A stretch of DNA of 9,091 bases from Bacteroidota bacterium (GCA_023433225.1 JAEZDQ010000175.1:1-9091); one strand, 5' to 3'. Counted from the stretch's first letter, positions 1-6,347 are shown. Numbers and translations: made by a program. The notes: generated by a model not told the origin, from the sequence alone.

Positions 1-536
1 GTCTGGTTCCGTTTAGCCAAGAAATAATAGGTACGGCATTTGGTTTCGATGTTTATAGAATCATTACAGATGTGGAATTGACCTTCGCCGGCGGAGCAAC
101 GGGAACAACTTATTGGATGCATCCGACCGCTACTGCAGCGGGAGGAGCAACAGGCGGTTTGTTCTGGGAAATCACTTCATTGGGTACTTTAGGTTCGCCT
201 ATCCACACCAGTGAAGCGGGAGGTCCATGGAATGCAGACCCAGATAGCTTTGATGCGGTATTCAAATTGCATTGTGAGGATTTAGGTGCGTCCGATGTGA
301 CTGCTTATGATTTTACCTATTATCCGAATCCGGTTAAAGACGAATTGAACATCAGTTCACAAAAACAGATTGAGTCTGTTTCGGTTTACAATTTGGCCGG
401 ACAGCAAGTAATTTCGCAAAAAATGAATGTAAACCAAGGAAAACTGAGTACGAATTCACTTGCTCCCGGGGTTTATGTTTTCAGGGTGATTTTAGACGGT
501 GGAATGGTTGAAACCTTTAAGATTATCAAAAAGTAA
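1..536 (+). CDS. C-terminal part of a secreted protein with a type IX secretion sorting domain (5' end outside window)
   Basis: The frame is open from the left edge (first full codon at 3), so the true start lies upstream and about 177 codons are visible. The first half is rich in Gly, Thr and aromatic residues, looks like an extracellular beta-rich region, and I cannot assign it to a family. The last 75 or so residues match the type A sorting domain of the type IX secretion system: a YYPNPVKDELNI start, a central VYNLAGQQV segment, an L-A-P-G-V-Y-V-F-R-V strand, and a lysine-rich end (FKIIKK). In that family the domain directs export across the outer membrane and is then normally removed as the protein is released or attached to the surface. 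Function beyond being secreted or cell-surface is unknown. A strong hairpin terminator follows 15 bp after the stop. Confidence 0.9.
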   Translation, partial: LVPFSQEIIGTAFGFDVYRIITDVELTFAGGATGTTYWMHPTATAAGGATGGLFWEITSLGTLGSPIHTSEAGGPWNADPDSFDAVFKLHCEDLGASDVTAYDFTYYPNPVKDELNISSQKQIESVSVYNLAGQQVISQKMNVNQGKLSTNSLAPGVYVFRVILDGGMVETFKIIKK

Positions 537-551
537 TTAGCAATAATTCAC

Positions 552-599
552 TTTCCAATAAGAATGGCCCGAATTATTTCGGGCCTTTTTTATTGGAAA
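552..599 (+). terminator. Bipartite rho-independent terminator after the type IX-secreted protein gene
   Basis: The inner stem is GGCCCGAA (566-573) with TTCGGGCC (578-585) around a TTAT loop, followed directly by six T residues (586-591). An outer 9-bp arm, TTTCCAATA (552-560) with TATTGGAAA (591-599), can extend the structure across the T-tract. It ends the plus-strand gene. The A-rich stretch left of the inner stem means it could also work weakly for minus-strand transcripts arriving from gcvT. Confidence 0.9.
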
Positions 600-681
600 T
601 ATTTGAATGTTATAACAGAAAGGATTTACATAGAAATTGTTTCCATGAAAAAATATTTATTTTTATGGAATCTATGGGACT

Positions 682-821
682 ATGAAAACTTGCAAAAATT
701 GCCAAACCGAATTTGGAGGAAAATATTTAATTAATGCGGCCAGAAATTTTATACGGATAAAGATAAGTCGGCATCATCCTTGGTCGAAGAATCGGTTCAT
801 TTTCTTACGCATTCTTCATAA
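682..821 (+). pseudogene. Remnant of a DUF3667-type zinc-ribbon membrane protein gene, frameshifted and truncated
   Basis: Frame 682 reads M-K-T-C-K-N-C-Q-T-E-F-G-G-K-Y and then loses sense. The frame beginning at 735 continues with C-G-Q-K-F-Y-T-D-K-D-K, then E-E-S-V-H-F-L-T-H, and stops at 819-821. Joined, these give the CxxC...CxxCGQK zinc ribbon and following helix typical of the N-terminus of DUF3667 proteins of Bacteroidota. The junction (727-734, TTAATTAA) is one base short of the nine expected and is explained by TGT AAT CAA losing its G and gaining a C-to-T change, which leaves a stop. The membrane part that normally follows is absent. Family assignment is from recall of the motif; the frameshift is visible directly. 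Confidence 0.7.
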
Positions 822-866
822 ATAATAATTCAGAAAAAAATTGAGTTAAAAGAATTCCAAATTTTA

Positions 867-1946
867 TCAAACGAAAGGTAATTTGACTACTTCCGCCAAA
901 ACATTTTTATCACGAATTTGAATGTAAATCCGTGTTCCTACTTTTGAAAAATCAACGGCTACATATCCCAATCCGATTCCTTGTTTCAACATGGGAGATT
1001 GGGTACCTGATGTGACGATGCCTAAAGTATTTTCATATTCATCTACAATCTTATAATCATGACGGGGAATTCCTTTTTCAATCATTTTGAATCCGACTAA
1101 TTTTCTTTCGATTCCTTTTTCCTTTTGTTGGGCGATGATATCCTTGGCAATAAAATCGGTATCCAATTTGGTTACCCAACCCAATCCCGCTTCCAAAGGT
1201 GAAGTTTCATCATTGATGTCATTCCCGTAAAGGCAATAACCTTTTTCCAAACGAAGGGTGTCCCGAGCTGCCAAACCGCAAGGCTCAATCCCGAAAGTTT
1301 CTCCGGCTTCAAATACCTTTTGCCAGATTGTTTCTGCATCTTCATTTTTGAAATAGATTTCAAATCCTCCCGAACCGGTATAACCCGTGGCTGAAATAAT
1401 CACATTCTCAATTCCTGCGAATTTTCCGATTTTAAAGTGGTAAAACGGAATCGATGCCAAATCAATGTCGGTCAGTGATTGCATGGCCTCAATGGATTTC
1501 GGTCCTTGGATGGCCAGCAAAGACATTTCGTCAGAACGGTTTTCCAAAGAAACATTCCATTTATTGTGTTGACTGATCCAATTCCAATCTTTCTCAATAT
1601 TGGAAGCATTCACCACCAGCATCCATTCTTCTTCCGAAATTTTATAGATAATCAAATCGTCTACTATTCCCCCATTCTCATTGAGTAAACAGGTGTACTG
1701 CGCTTGGCCTGCTGCCACCTTAGAAACGTCATTGGTGCCAACGTATTGAAGGAATGCCGCGGCATCAGCACCTTTTACAAAAAATTGCCCCATGTGGCTC
1801 ACATCGAAAACCCCTACTCCTTCCCTGACGGCCATGTGTTCTTGGTTTACGCCCGCATATTGAACCGGCATTTCATAACCTGCAAAAGGAACCATTTTCG
1901 CATTTAAATTTTTATGAATTTGATTGAGTGCTGTTGTTTTCATCAT
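867..1946 (-). CDS. gcvT: Aminomethyltransferase, T protein of the glycine cleavage system
   Basis: GcvT takes the aminomethyl group carried on the lipoyl arm of H protein and, with tetrahydrofolate, makes methylene-tetrahydrofolate and ammonia; it is cytoplasmic. Family landmarks in order: PFAGYEMPVQY (20-30), GVFDVSHMGQF (45-55), the TND segment with the conserved Asp (71-73), GGIVDDL (92-98), GYTGSGGFEIY (188-198), AARDTLRLEKG (226-236), SPLEAGLGWV (249-258) and the C-terminal VTSGTQSPML (311-320). The length of 359 residues is normal. Two ATG codons stand in tandem; the second (1941-1943) gives the MKTTAL start I expect for relatives, so the first residue may be an artefact. It lies 65 bp downstream of the response regulator gene with a candidate promoter in the gap. 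The genes for H and P proteins are not in the window. Confidence 0.96.
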   Translation of the reverse strand: MMKTTALNQIHKNLNAKMVPFAGYEMPVQYAGVNQEHMAVREGVGVFDVSHMGQFFVKGADAAAFLQYVGTNDVSKVAAGQAQYTCLLNENGGIVDDLIIYKISEEEWMLVVNASNIEKDWNWISQHNKWNVSLENRSDEMSLLAIQGPKSIEAMQSLTDIDLASIPFYHFKIGKFAGIENVIISATGYTGSGGFEIYFKNEDAETIWQKVFEAGETFGIEPCGLAARDTLRLEKGYCLYGNDINDETSPLEAGLGWVTKLDTDFIAKDIIAQQKEKGIERKLVGFKMIEKGIPRHDYKIVDEYENTLGIVTSGTQSPMLKQGIGLGYVAVDFSKVGTRIYIQIRDKNVLAEVVKLPFV

Positions 1947-1969
1947 TTGAAATTTTAAGGAAATTCAGG

Positions 1970-1977
1970 CAAATGTA
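1970..1977 (-). promoter_or_regulatory. Candidate -7 element for gcvT
   Basis: Read on the minus strand this is TACATTTG, a full match to the Bacteroidota -7 consensus TAnnTTTG, 23 bp before the first gcvT ATG. I see no good TTTG -33 partner; the nearest TTG is about 24 bp upstream. It suggests gcvT can be transcribed independently of the signalling operon. Confidence 0.45.
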
Positions 1978-2011
1978 TTAAATAAAGCTGATTTGGGGCT
2001 GCAATATGATT

Positions 2012-2659
2012 TCAATCAAGTAGTTTGTGCTGCATCGCAAAAAGGACGAGTCCTACCCGGCTCTTGACATTTAGTTTCTCAAAAAGAATTTGTCGATAAC
2101 CATCTATGGTTTTGGGACTTAGATTCATTTCAGCGGCAATCTCTTTGTAAGTGCAATCGGCACAACAAAGGCGGAGGAATGTCAGTTCATTGGTCTTCAA
2201 ACTATCCAACAGGTTTTGGATATTGCCGCCGTTCATGCTTTTCAATAGTGCGTTACTGGCCAATTCATTATGGTAAAAACCTTCTTTCATAATTCTGTCC
2301 ATGGCTTGATTGAGGGTATTGGGCGAGACATTTTTGAGCAAATACCCATGGGCACCCAACCTCAAACTCTTGACGATTCCTTCCTCTTCATCATTCATGG
2401 ATAAAACCAAAACTTTGAATTGATGCTTGCTTTTTTGAATCCATTCCAAAGTTTCAAAGCCATCCATCAGGGGCATATTCAAATCCAATAATACAATTTC
2501 AGGTAAATCTTTCCGGTGAACCTTGAGTTTTTCGATAAAATCCTTCCCGTTTTCCGCGGCAAATGAAACGCTGTAACCTTCCAAGTTATTAACCATTTCG
2601 GACAAAGCGCCCGTAAACAAAAGGTGATCGTCCACAATCGCCACATTAATTTGCTTCAT
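2012..2659 (-). CDS. NarL/LuxR-family response regulator
   Basis: This is a two-domain transcription factor of usual length (215 residues). The receiver domain spans about 4-120, with the acidic pair D10/D11, the phosphorylation site D59 in LLDLNMPLMDG, S87 in VLSMND, and K109 in YLLKN. The C-terminal helix-turn-helix spans about 155-211, with KEIAAEMNLSPKTIDGYRQILFEKL as its core. Such regulators usually bind inverted repeats as dimers when phosphorylated. Its start overlaps the end of the kinase gene by 14 bp, a sign of translational coupling and of a cognate pair. It is the last gene of a four-gene minus-strand operon. The palindrome array at 4669-4775, just before the first gene of the operon, is a plausible binding target, but that is inference. 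Confidence 0.95.
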   Translation of the reverse strand: MKQINVAIVDDHLLFTGALSEMVNNLEGYSVSFAAENGKDFIEKLKVHRKDLPEIVLLDLNMPLMDGFETLEWIQKSKHQFKVLVLSMNDEEEGIVKSLRLGAHGYLLKNVSPNTLNQAMDRIMKEGFYHNELASNALLKSMNGGNIQNLLDSLKTNELTFLRLCCADCTYKEIAAEMNLSPKTIDGYRQILFEKLNVKSRVGLVLFAMQHKLLD

Positions 2660-3404
2660 GTTTTGTTAGTTTGGTTTTGTAGTTCAATATCAATCTCGTA
2701 CCCTTCCCGGGTTCAGATTCAAAGTTAATGAATGCGCCGATTACTTTGGCTCTGTTTTTCATATTAATCAGTCCAGTTCCGGGTTTTTCAATTTTACCGT
2801 AACCCAAACCATTATCTTCTGCCCTGATTTTTAATTCATTAAAAGTAAATTCAAAGACGACTTCGAGCCGTGTGGCTTTCGCGTGTTTGAGCGTGTTTGA
2901 GAAAAATTCTTGTAAAATCCTCAGGATGGTCAATTCCACTTCTTCGTTTAACCGAAATGGTTTTCCTTTTAGTTCAAATTCCGTGGACATAAATTTCAAT
3001 CTTTTGAACCTTTCCAATTCAATTTTGACGGATTCGAGAAGACCGATATTTTTGATGTAATCGGTGTTGAGGGCTTTGGACAAAGCCCGGACTTCTACAA
3101 TGGCCTTTTCTATCAATTCCTGTGATTCTTGGATTTTAGGTTTGAATTCCGGTGGCGCATTGTGAATCAGACTATGACTGTAGAGGCTTATGGCAGAAAG
3201 GATTTGACCAATATTGTCATGGATTTCCCAAGAAATATTCTTCAAGGTTTGCTCTTGAACTTCAATGCGGATTTGGGTAATTTGTTTCAGATAGGTTTCC
3301 CTTCTTTTTTGAAACAAAAAAAACAATACAATCAGGCTGATGCAAAATATAAGGAAAGTAGCTGCAGCCGAAATAATCAGTAAGTAAATATCTTTTTGCT
3401 CCAT
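2646..3404 (-). CDS. Sensor histidine kinase of the HisKA_3/NarX-DesK type, single membrane helix
   Basis: The protein has 252 residues: one hydrophobic helix at about 7-31, a short coiled linker, a dimerisation helix with the phospho-accepting H62 in NISWEIHDNIGQILSA, and a GHKL ATPase domain. In the latter, the N box is LQEFFSNTLKHA (164-175, N170), the G1 box is DNGLGYG (197-203), the G2 box is GTGLINMKNRA (209-219), and GKGTRL follows at 233-238. All catalytic elements are present, so it should be active. It should phosphorylate the response regulator encoded directly after it (14-bp overlap). There is no periplasmic or cytoplasmic sensor domain: only about six residues precede the helix. 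The signal probably enters through another protein, and the upstream gene, which overlaps it by 28 bp, encodes a polytopic membrane protein that could fill that role (inference). Confidence 0.94.
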   Translation of the reverse strand: MEQKDIYLLIISAAATFLIFCISLIVLFFLFQKRRETYLKQITQIRIEVQEQTLKNISWEIHDNIGQILSAISLYSHSLIHNAPPEFKPKIQESQELIEKAIVEVRALSKALNTDYIKNIGLLESVKIELERFKRLKFMSTEFELKGKPFRLNEEVELTILRILQEFFSNTLKHAKATRLEVVFEFTFNELKIRAEDNGLGYGKIEKPGTGLINMKNRAKVIGAFINFESEPGKGTRLILNYKTKLTKHEAN

Positions 3405-4021
3405 AGAAAACCAAAAATAAACAAAAGGTTCTTAAGCAATACCGCGGAAAATAAGATATAAAACAGCGCATGCCTGAATTCGCCCAAGGTTTCTTTCCAA
3501 CTCCTGATAGTTTGTACGGGTAAAGTTGTAGCGAAAAATATCAATAAACCCAAACAAATCCAAAACAACAAATTTCTGAAAATCTCTTCCAGCCCGGTGT
3601 TGGAACGGAGCATTTGGTTAAACAGCAATATAATCAGCGAAATATGCGAAAATGAAGCTAATACATAGGTGTAAAAAATAGGCTCAACAAAGAAATTTTG
3701 GGCACCCACAACACAGGTTACCAAGGTTACGGAATTAAATACTACTAAGAATGCGAGCAACACTTTTCTGTTGAACCTATTAAAATAATGCCAATAGATA
3801 AAGGCTAAAAAATTGAATTCGAGAATATAAAGAATATTGAATAACCAAACATTTTGTACCCGGTAAAAGAACATGCAGAAGATTTCTAAAAATACAATAA
3901 AACCCAAATAAAACGGGAAATATTTAAGCACCGTATGTTTGTATTTCGGATAAAGCAGAAGACTGGTAATAAAGGTCATAATTTCTACTCCAACACCTAT
4001 ATTTATCATTAATTCTTTCAT
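3377..4021 (-). CDS. Polytopic membrane protein of unknown function, part of the signalling operon
   Basis: By eye this 214-residue protein has about seven hydrophobic helices (near 5-24, 34-53, 58-78, 86-106, 114-136, 150-168 and 184-205) with short loops and no large soluble domain. I recognise no catalytic motif. I recall similar small polytopic proteins next to NarL-type two-component pairs in flavobacteria, but know no established function. Its stop overlaps the start of the kinase gene by 28 bp, and the lipoprotein gene ends 3 bp before its start, so the four genes are almost certainly co-translated from one message. Because the kinase lacks a sensor domain, this protein is a candidate membrane receptor or signal relay; that is inference from context. 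A transporter or an enzyme acting on lipids is not excluded. Confidence 0.85.
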   Translation of the reverse strand: MKELMINIGVGVEIMTFITSLLLYPKYKHTVLKYFPFYLGFIVFLEIFCMFFYRVQNVWLFNILYILEFNFLAFIYWHYFNRFNRKVLLAFLVVFNSVTLVTCVVGAQNFFVEPIFYTYVLASFSHISLIILLFNQMLRSNTGLEEIFRNLLFWICLGLLIFFATTLPVQTIRSWKETLGEFRHALFYILFSAVLLKNLLFIFGFLWSKKIFTY

Positions 4022-4024
4022 ATA

Positions 4025-4603
4025 TCATTCACAAGCATTGGGACAGGAGGTCATGGTGTTTCCAATGGAACTTTTCTTGCCGCCTGCGCTTTTTTCCTCC
4101 TTGGACTCAGCCACCAATTCCGACAATAAATCTTTCAAATCTTTTGGTTTACCTTGTTCTGAATAAATCGGGTCAAATGCAATGTTGCGTGTTCCGTTTC
4201 CATAAGTAGGCGCAAGCATCAAGGTTTTATCATAAACTTCATTGTTCGGATTGGGTGAACCCGGCTCCGCTTTTTTATATTGAGTGTGGATAAAGTCGAT
4301 TCCCGTCAATTTAATTCCTTTTTCGGCAGATGCCTGTTCTATGTATTGAATGTAAGCCTTCATTTCTTCAATGGAAATCCATGTCCGTAAAGCATATTCT
4401 GCTCCTAACTCCTGTGGATGCGCTTCGTTGTAATTTACCAATTGTTCCTTGGCTTTTTCCAAACTAATTAAATTGGTTGGAATCGCGGACGAGATTGCGG
4501 TTTTCGCTTCCAAGTCCGAATCCGCTGTCGGTGTTTCAGTTGGCGTTTCTTTGGAGCAACCCCATAAAGCGATTGCAATACAAATACTTAATACTGTTTT
4601 CAT
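4025..4603 (-). CDS. Lipoprotein of unknown function, first gene of the signalling operon
   Basis: The 192-residue product begins with a short signal peptide ending in a lipobox (A-L-W-G-C, lipidated Cys at 16), followed by a flexible linker rich in Thr, Pro, Glu and Asp (17-32). The mature part has an I-S-L-E-K-A-K-E-Q-L-V-N-Y helix start (46-58), an RTWISIEEMKAYIQYIE segment (73-89), GIKLTGIDFIHTQY (96-109), and a LMLAPTYGNG stretch (128-137). It ends in a tail with two cysteines four apart, S-C-P-N-A-C (186-191). I do not recognise a named domain. It should be anchored in a membrane, facing the periplasm or cell surface. The next gene starts 3 bp after its stop. It is transcribed away from the palindrome array, placing it first under any control exerted there. 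A role as ligand-binding partner for the downstream membrane protein is speculation. Confidence 0.85.
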   Translation of the reverse strand: MKTVLSICIAIALWGCSKETPTETPTADSDLEAKTAISSAIPTNLISLEKAKEQLVNYNEAHPQELGAEYALRTWISIEEMKAYIQYIEQASAEKGIKLTGIDFIHTQYKKAEPGSPNPNNEVYDKTLMLAPTYGNGTRNIAFDPIYSEQGKPKDLKDLLSELVAESKEEKSAGGKKSSIGNTMTSCPNACE

Positions 4604-4623
4604 AATAATGTAGATTTAAAAAT

Positions 4624-4631
4624 CAAAGTAA
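4624..4631 (-). promoter_or_regulatory. Candidate -7 element for the lipoprotein signalling operon
   Basis: On the minus strand this is TTACTTTG, seven of eight against TAnnTTTG counting the two free positions, about 20 bp before the lipoprotein ATG. A TTTG lies upstream (plus coordinates 4657-4660), but at 25 bp it is further away than the usual 19-21. The nearest palindrome of the array (4669-4684) sits just upstream of that TTTG, a position typical of activator sites. Confidence 0.35.
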
Positions 4632-4668
4632 TGGATTTTATCGTTCAATTTTACATCAAACTAAAAAA

Positions 4669-4775
4669 ACAGGAAAAATCCTGTAAAACCTACCGGGTTT
4701 TTCCTGTACCCAACACAGGGTTTTTCCTGTAAAAAATACAGGTAAAATACTTGAAAAAGTCAGGGTTTTCCCTGA
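4669..4775. repeat. Array of five 16-bp palindromes with 22-23 bp period, probable operator
   Basis: Five units can be aligned: ACAGGAAAAATCCTGT (4669-4684), ACCGGGTTTTTCCTGT (4692-4707), ACAGGGTTTTTCCTGT (4715-4730), ACAGGTAAAATACTTG (4738-4753, degenerate) and TCAGGGTTTTCCCTGA (4760-4775). Each is a pair of five- or six-base arms around an A/T tract; units 1 and 4 have the tract in the opposite orientation, and unit 1 read on the minus strand differs from unit 3 at a single base. Centres are 23, 23, 23 and 22 bp apart, about two helical turns, so all sites face nearly the same side of the DNA. The array lies between the divergently transcribed signalling operon and the 4822 gene. The best guess is a cooperative binding array, most likely for the response regulator at 2012-2659 (inference). 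Confidence 0.85.
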
Positions 4776-4797
4776 GTCTTTTTTCAAAACCTAATTC

Positions 4798-4805
4798 CAT
4801 CTTTG
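4798..4805 (+). promoter_or_regulatory. Candidate -7 element for the 4822 gene
   Basis: CATCTTTG matches TAnnTTTG except at the first base and lies 16 bp before the ATG, giving a very short leader of about a dozen bases. No good TTTG -33 box is visible; instead the last palindrome of the array (4760-4775) ends 22 bp upstream, around where -33 contacts would fall. This would fit a promoter that depends on, or is blocked by, the protein bound there. Confidence 0.4.
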
Positions 4806-4821
4806 CATCAAAGCTTCTGTT

Positions 4822-5574
4822 ATGAGACCGGATTTAAATATATCATTTCATTTAGACCATTTTTATTACCACAATGAAAATTATGAATGGACGACGGAAA
4901 TGCCCCGTTATTGGTTCTCCTTTTTCAAAATCGACGGTTCAGGCTGTAAATTGAATGAATCACTTCGTTTAGAAGGAAAAGCTGTCGTTTATTCACCATT
5001 TGAAAAAATGGAAAACCTCAATAGCATAGAACCGGACAAGCAAGATGTATTGCGAATCCCTTATCAATTAGGGTATGAGGAAATCAATCTGAAACCTATA
5101 CCGGTACCGGAATTTGTAAAGAAATCCGGTATCGAAAGTGTAGAATCCTATGCGGGTTGCATTGTTGTATTGATGAATGAATACTGTGCATCTAATGATG
5201 AAAAAAATACTTATTCCCAATTATTGACCACAACCATACAAAATTCCTTGGACAGACTGATTCCCCATTTGAACCATGATAACAAAAATATACCTAAACA
5301 TTTGGAGACGATGCAACAGGAAATTGATACTGTTATTTTACAAGAATCGGAAAAAAACCAAAGTTTTTGGAAAAGATTGACCACCGAAAGCATCGTTAAT
5401 TCTACCGTCTGGAAGTTCTCGTCGGATGAATTAAGCAATATGAATTCCGTTTCCCTAACCAAATATTGGGGAAGAGACGGGCTTTGGGAACTCTCCGGCG
5501 ATTTGAAAATTAAAAAGCCTAAATCTCAAAACAGAAGTAAAACACGCAAAATACAGACCATGAAAACACCTTAA
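4822..5574 (+). CDS. Unrecognised cytoplasmic protein, divergent from the signalling operon
   Basis: I do not recognise this 250-residue product. It has no signal peptide and no membrane helix, so it should be cytoplasmic. The N-terminal third looks beta-rich and aromatic (ISFHLDHFYYHNENYEW at 7-23, then YWFSFFKIDGSGCKL at 30-44). The middle (110-172) contains YAGCIVVLMNEYC and helix-forming segments. The C-terminus is strongly basic (229-245, many Lys and Arg), which could bind nucleic acid or simply be a flexible tail. Cysteines are at 42, 113 and 122. The ATG at 4822 is chosen because it is the first in frame after the candidate promoter; the next in-frame ATG is codon 27. The gene stands alone: divergent palindrome array upstream, strong terminator downstream. 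Its position makes it a candidate target of the neighbouring two-component system, by inference only. Confidence 0.8.
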   Translation: MRPDLNISFHLDHFYYHNENYEWTTEMPRYWFSFFKIDGSGCKLNESLRLEGKAVVYSPFEKMENLNSIEPDKQDVLRIPYQLGYEEINLKPIPVPEFVKKSGIESVESYAGCIVVLMNEYCASNDEKNTYSQLLTTTIQNSLDRLIPHLNHDNKNIPKHLETMQQEIDTVILQESEKNQSFWKRLTTESIVNSTVWKFSSDELSNMNSVSLTKYWGRDGLWELSGDLKIKKPKSQNRSKTRKIQTMKTP

Positions 5575-5610
5575 ACTTTACTCACTATTTCATTTAAACT
5601 CTCACGTTGG

Positions 5611-5646
5611 ACTCTTGTCAAAATTATTTTGGCAAGAGTTTTTTTT
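5611..5646 (+). terminator. Rho-independent terminator of the 4822 gene
   Basis: A 13-bp stem, ACTCTTGTCAAAA (5611-5623) with TTTTGGCAAGAGT (5627-5639), one G-T wobble, and a three-base loop TTA, runs into eight T residues (5639-5646). It starts 37 bp after the stop codon. It separates the 4822 gene from the YiiX-type lipoprotein gene. Confidence 0.92.
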
Positions 5647-5662
5647 AGCAATAGGCGAATTC

Positions 5663-5670
5663 TATATTTG
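5663..5670 (+). promoter_or_regulatory. Candidate -7 element for the YiiX-type lipoprotein gene
   Basis: TATATTTG is a full match to TAnnTTTG, 23 bp before the ATG. The T-run of the preceding terminator lies where the -33 TTTG would be expected, so the -33 element may be a poor TTTT version embedded in the terminator tail. Confidence 0.5.
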
Positions 5671-5693
5671 CCTGTCATTTCCAAATTCTTTTC

Positions 5694-6320
5694 ATGAAAT
5701 TTATATCTTTTTTGAGCGTTTTTATTTTTATATTTTCCTGTAGCCAAAACAAAAAATCCATCCAATTGGAAAACGGCGATTTACTCTTTCTGGAAAATGC
5801 TTCCGGTAATTTGTCAAAAGCGATTGATGAAGTAACCCAAACCGAAAATGCCACGAATTATTCGCACATTGCACTGGTTGAAAAATCGGGAGAGGAAATC
5901 TGGGTTCTGCACGCCGCTCCGGAAAAGGGTTCTGAACGGATTTCATTGGAGGATTTTAAAAAGTATGCAGAAAACGATTCTTCTCAAATAATCATTTACC
6001 GCATCAAAAAACTACATCAACCTGACTTCCATAGCGCAATATCAAACGCTAAAACCATGCTCGGAAAACCTTATAATTTCACTTATGTCTTAAGTGATAC
6101 CGCCTATTATTGTTCCGACTTCATCCACAATGCATTTCTCCGAGATTCGATTTTCCATATGGAACCCATGACTTTTAAAGACCCGGAAACCCGTCAATTT
6201 CATCCGACTTGGATTGAGTTTTACGAAAAACAAGGCATGGAAATCCCTGAAGGAAAGCCCGGATGTAACCCCAACGGAATGGCGGCGTCGGAGAAATTGG
6301 AAAAACTCGGCCGTTTATAA
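5694..6320 (+). CDS. YiiX-type permuted papain-like amidase, lipoprotein
   Basis: The product has 208 residues, beginning with a hydrophobic signal peptide that ends in S-C at 15-16, a probable lipid attachment site, although the lipobox is not canonical. The rest fits the YiiX/YebB branch of the NlpC/P60 superfamily (permuted papain fold): an N-terminal NGDLLFLE strand (27-34), the catalytic His at 58 in NYSHIALVE, a second strand pair ending in IIIYRI (99-104), GKPYNFTY (124-131), and the nucleophile Cys140 in YYCSDFIHNAF. The end, PGCNPNGMA (189-197), is also usual for the family. Both catalytic residues are present, in the permuted order His then Cys. It is likely a periplasmic cysteine hydrolase acting on an amide or ester in the envelope; the substrate is not known. 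It is a single-gene unit between two terminator-like hairpins. Confidence 0.85.
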   Translation: MKFISFLSVFIFIFSCSQNKKSIQLENGDLLFLENASGNLSKAIDEVTQTENATNYSHIALVEKSGEEIWVLHAAPEKGSERISLEDFKKYAENDSSQIIIYRIKKLHQPDFHSAISNAKTMLGKPYNFTYVLSDTAYYCSDFIHNAFLRDSIFHMEPMTFKDPETRQFHPTWIEFYEKQGMEIPEGKPGCNPNGMAASEKLEKLGRL

Positions 6321-6333
6321 ATCTTAATTGGGC

Positions 6334-6341
6334 TATCTTTG
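6334..6341 (+). promoter_or_regulatory. Candidate -7 element for ppa
   Basis: TATCTTTG fully matches TAnnTTTG, 14 bp after the YiiX-type stop codon and 63 bp before the ppa ATG. No clear -33 TTTG is seen. Transcription would start at about 6346-6348, exactly where the hairpin at 6348-6367 begins. Confidence 0.5.
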
Positions 6342-6347
6342 CAGCGG

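Noticed and set aside
1947..2011. Terminator after the response regulator gene
   Set aside because: Only a three-base AGC/GCT pairing with a nine-base loop can be drawn, too weak; read-through into gcvT remains possible.
4669..4775. The palindrome array as a small CRISPR array
   Set aside because: The repeat core is only 16 bp, the gaps are 6-7 bp and largely A/T, and repeats vary. CRISPR spacers are far longer and no cas gene is present.
5571..5765. Minus-strand open frame crossing the 5611-5646 terminator
   Set aside because: It includes a strong terminator hairpin and the promoter and start of the YiiX-type gene; no protein features.
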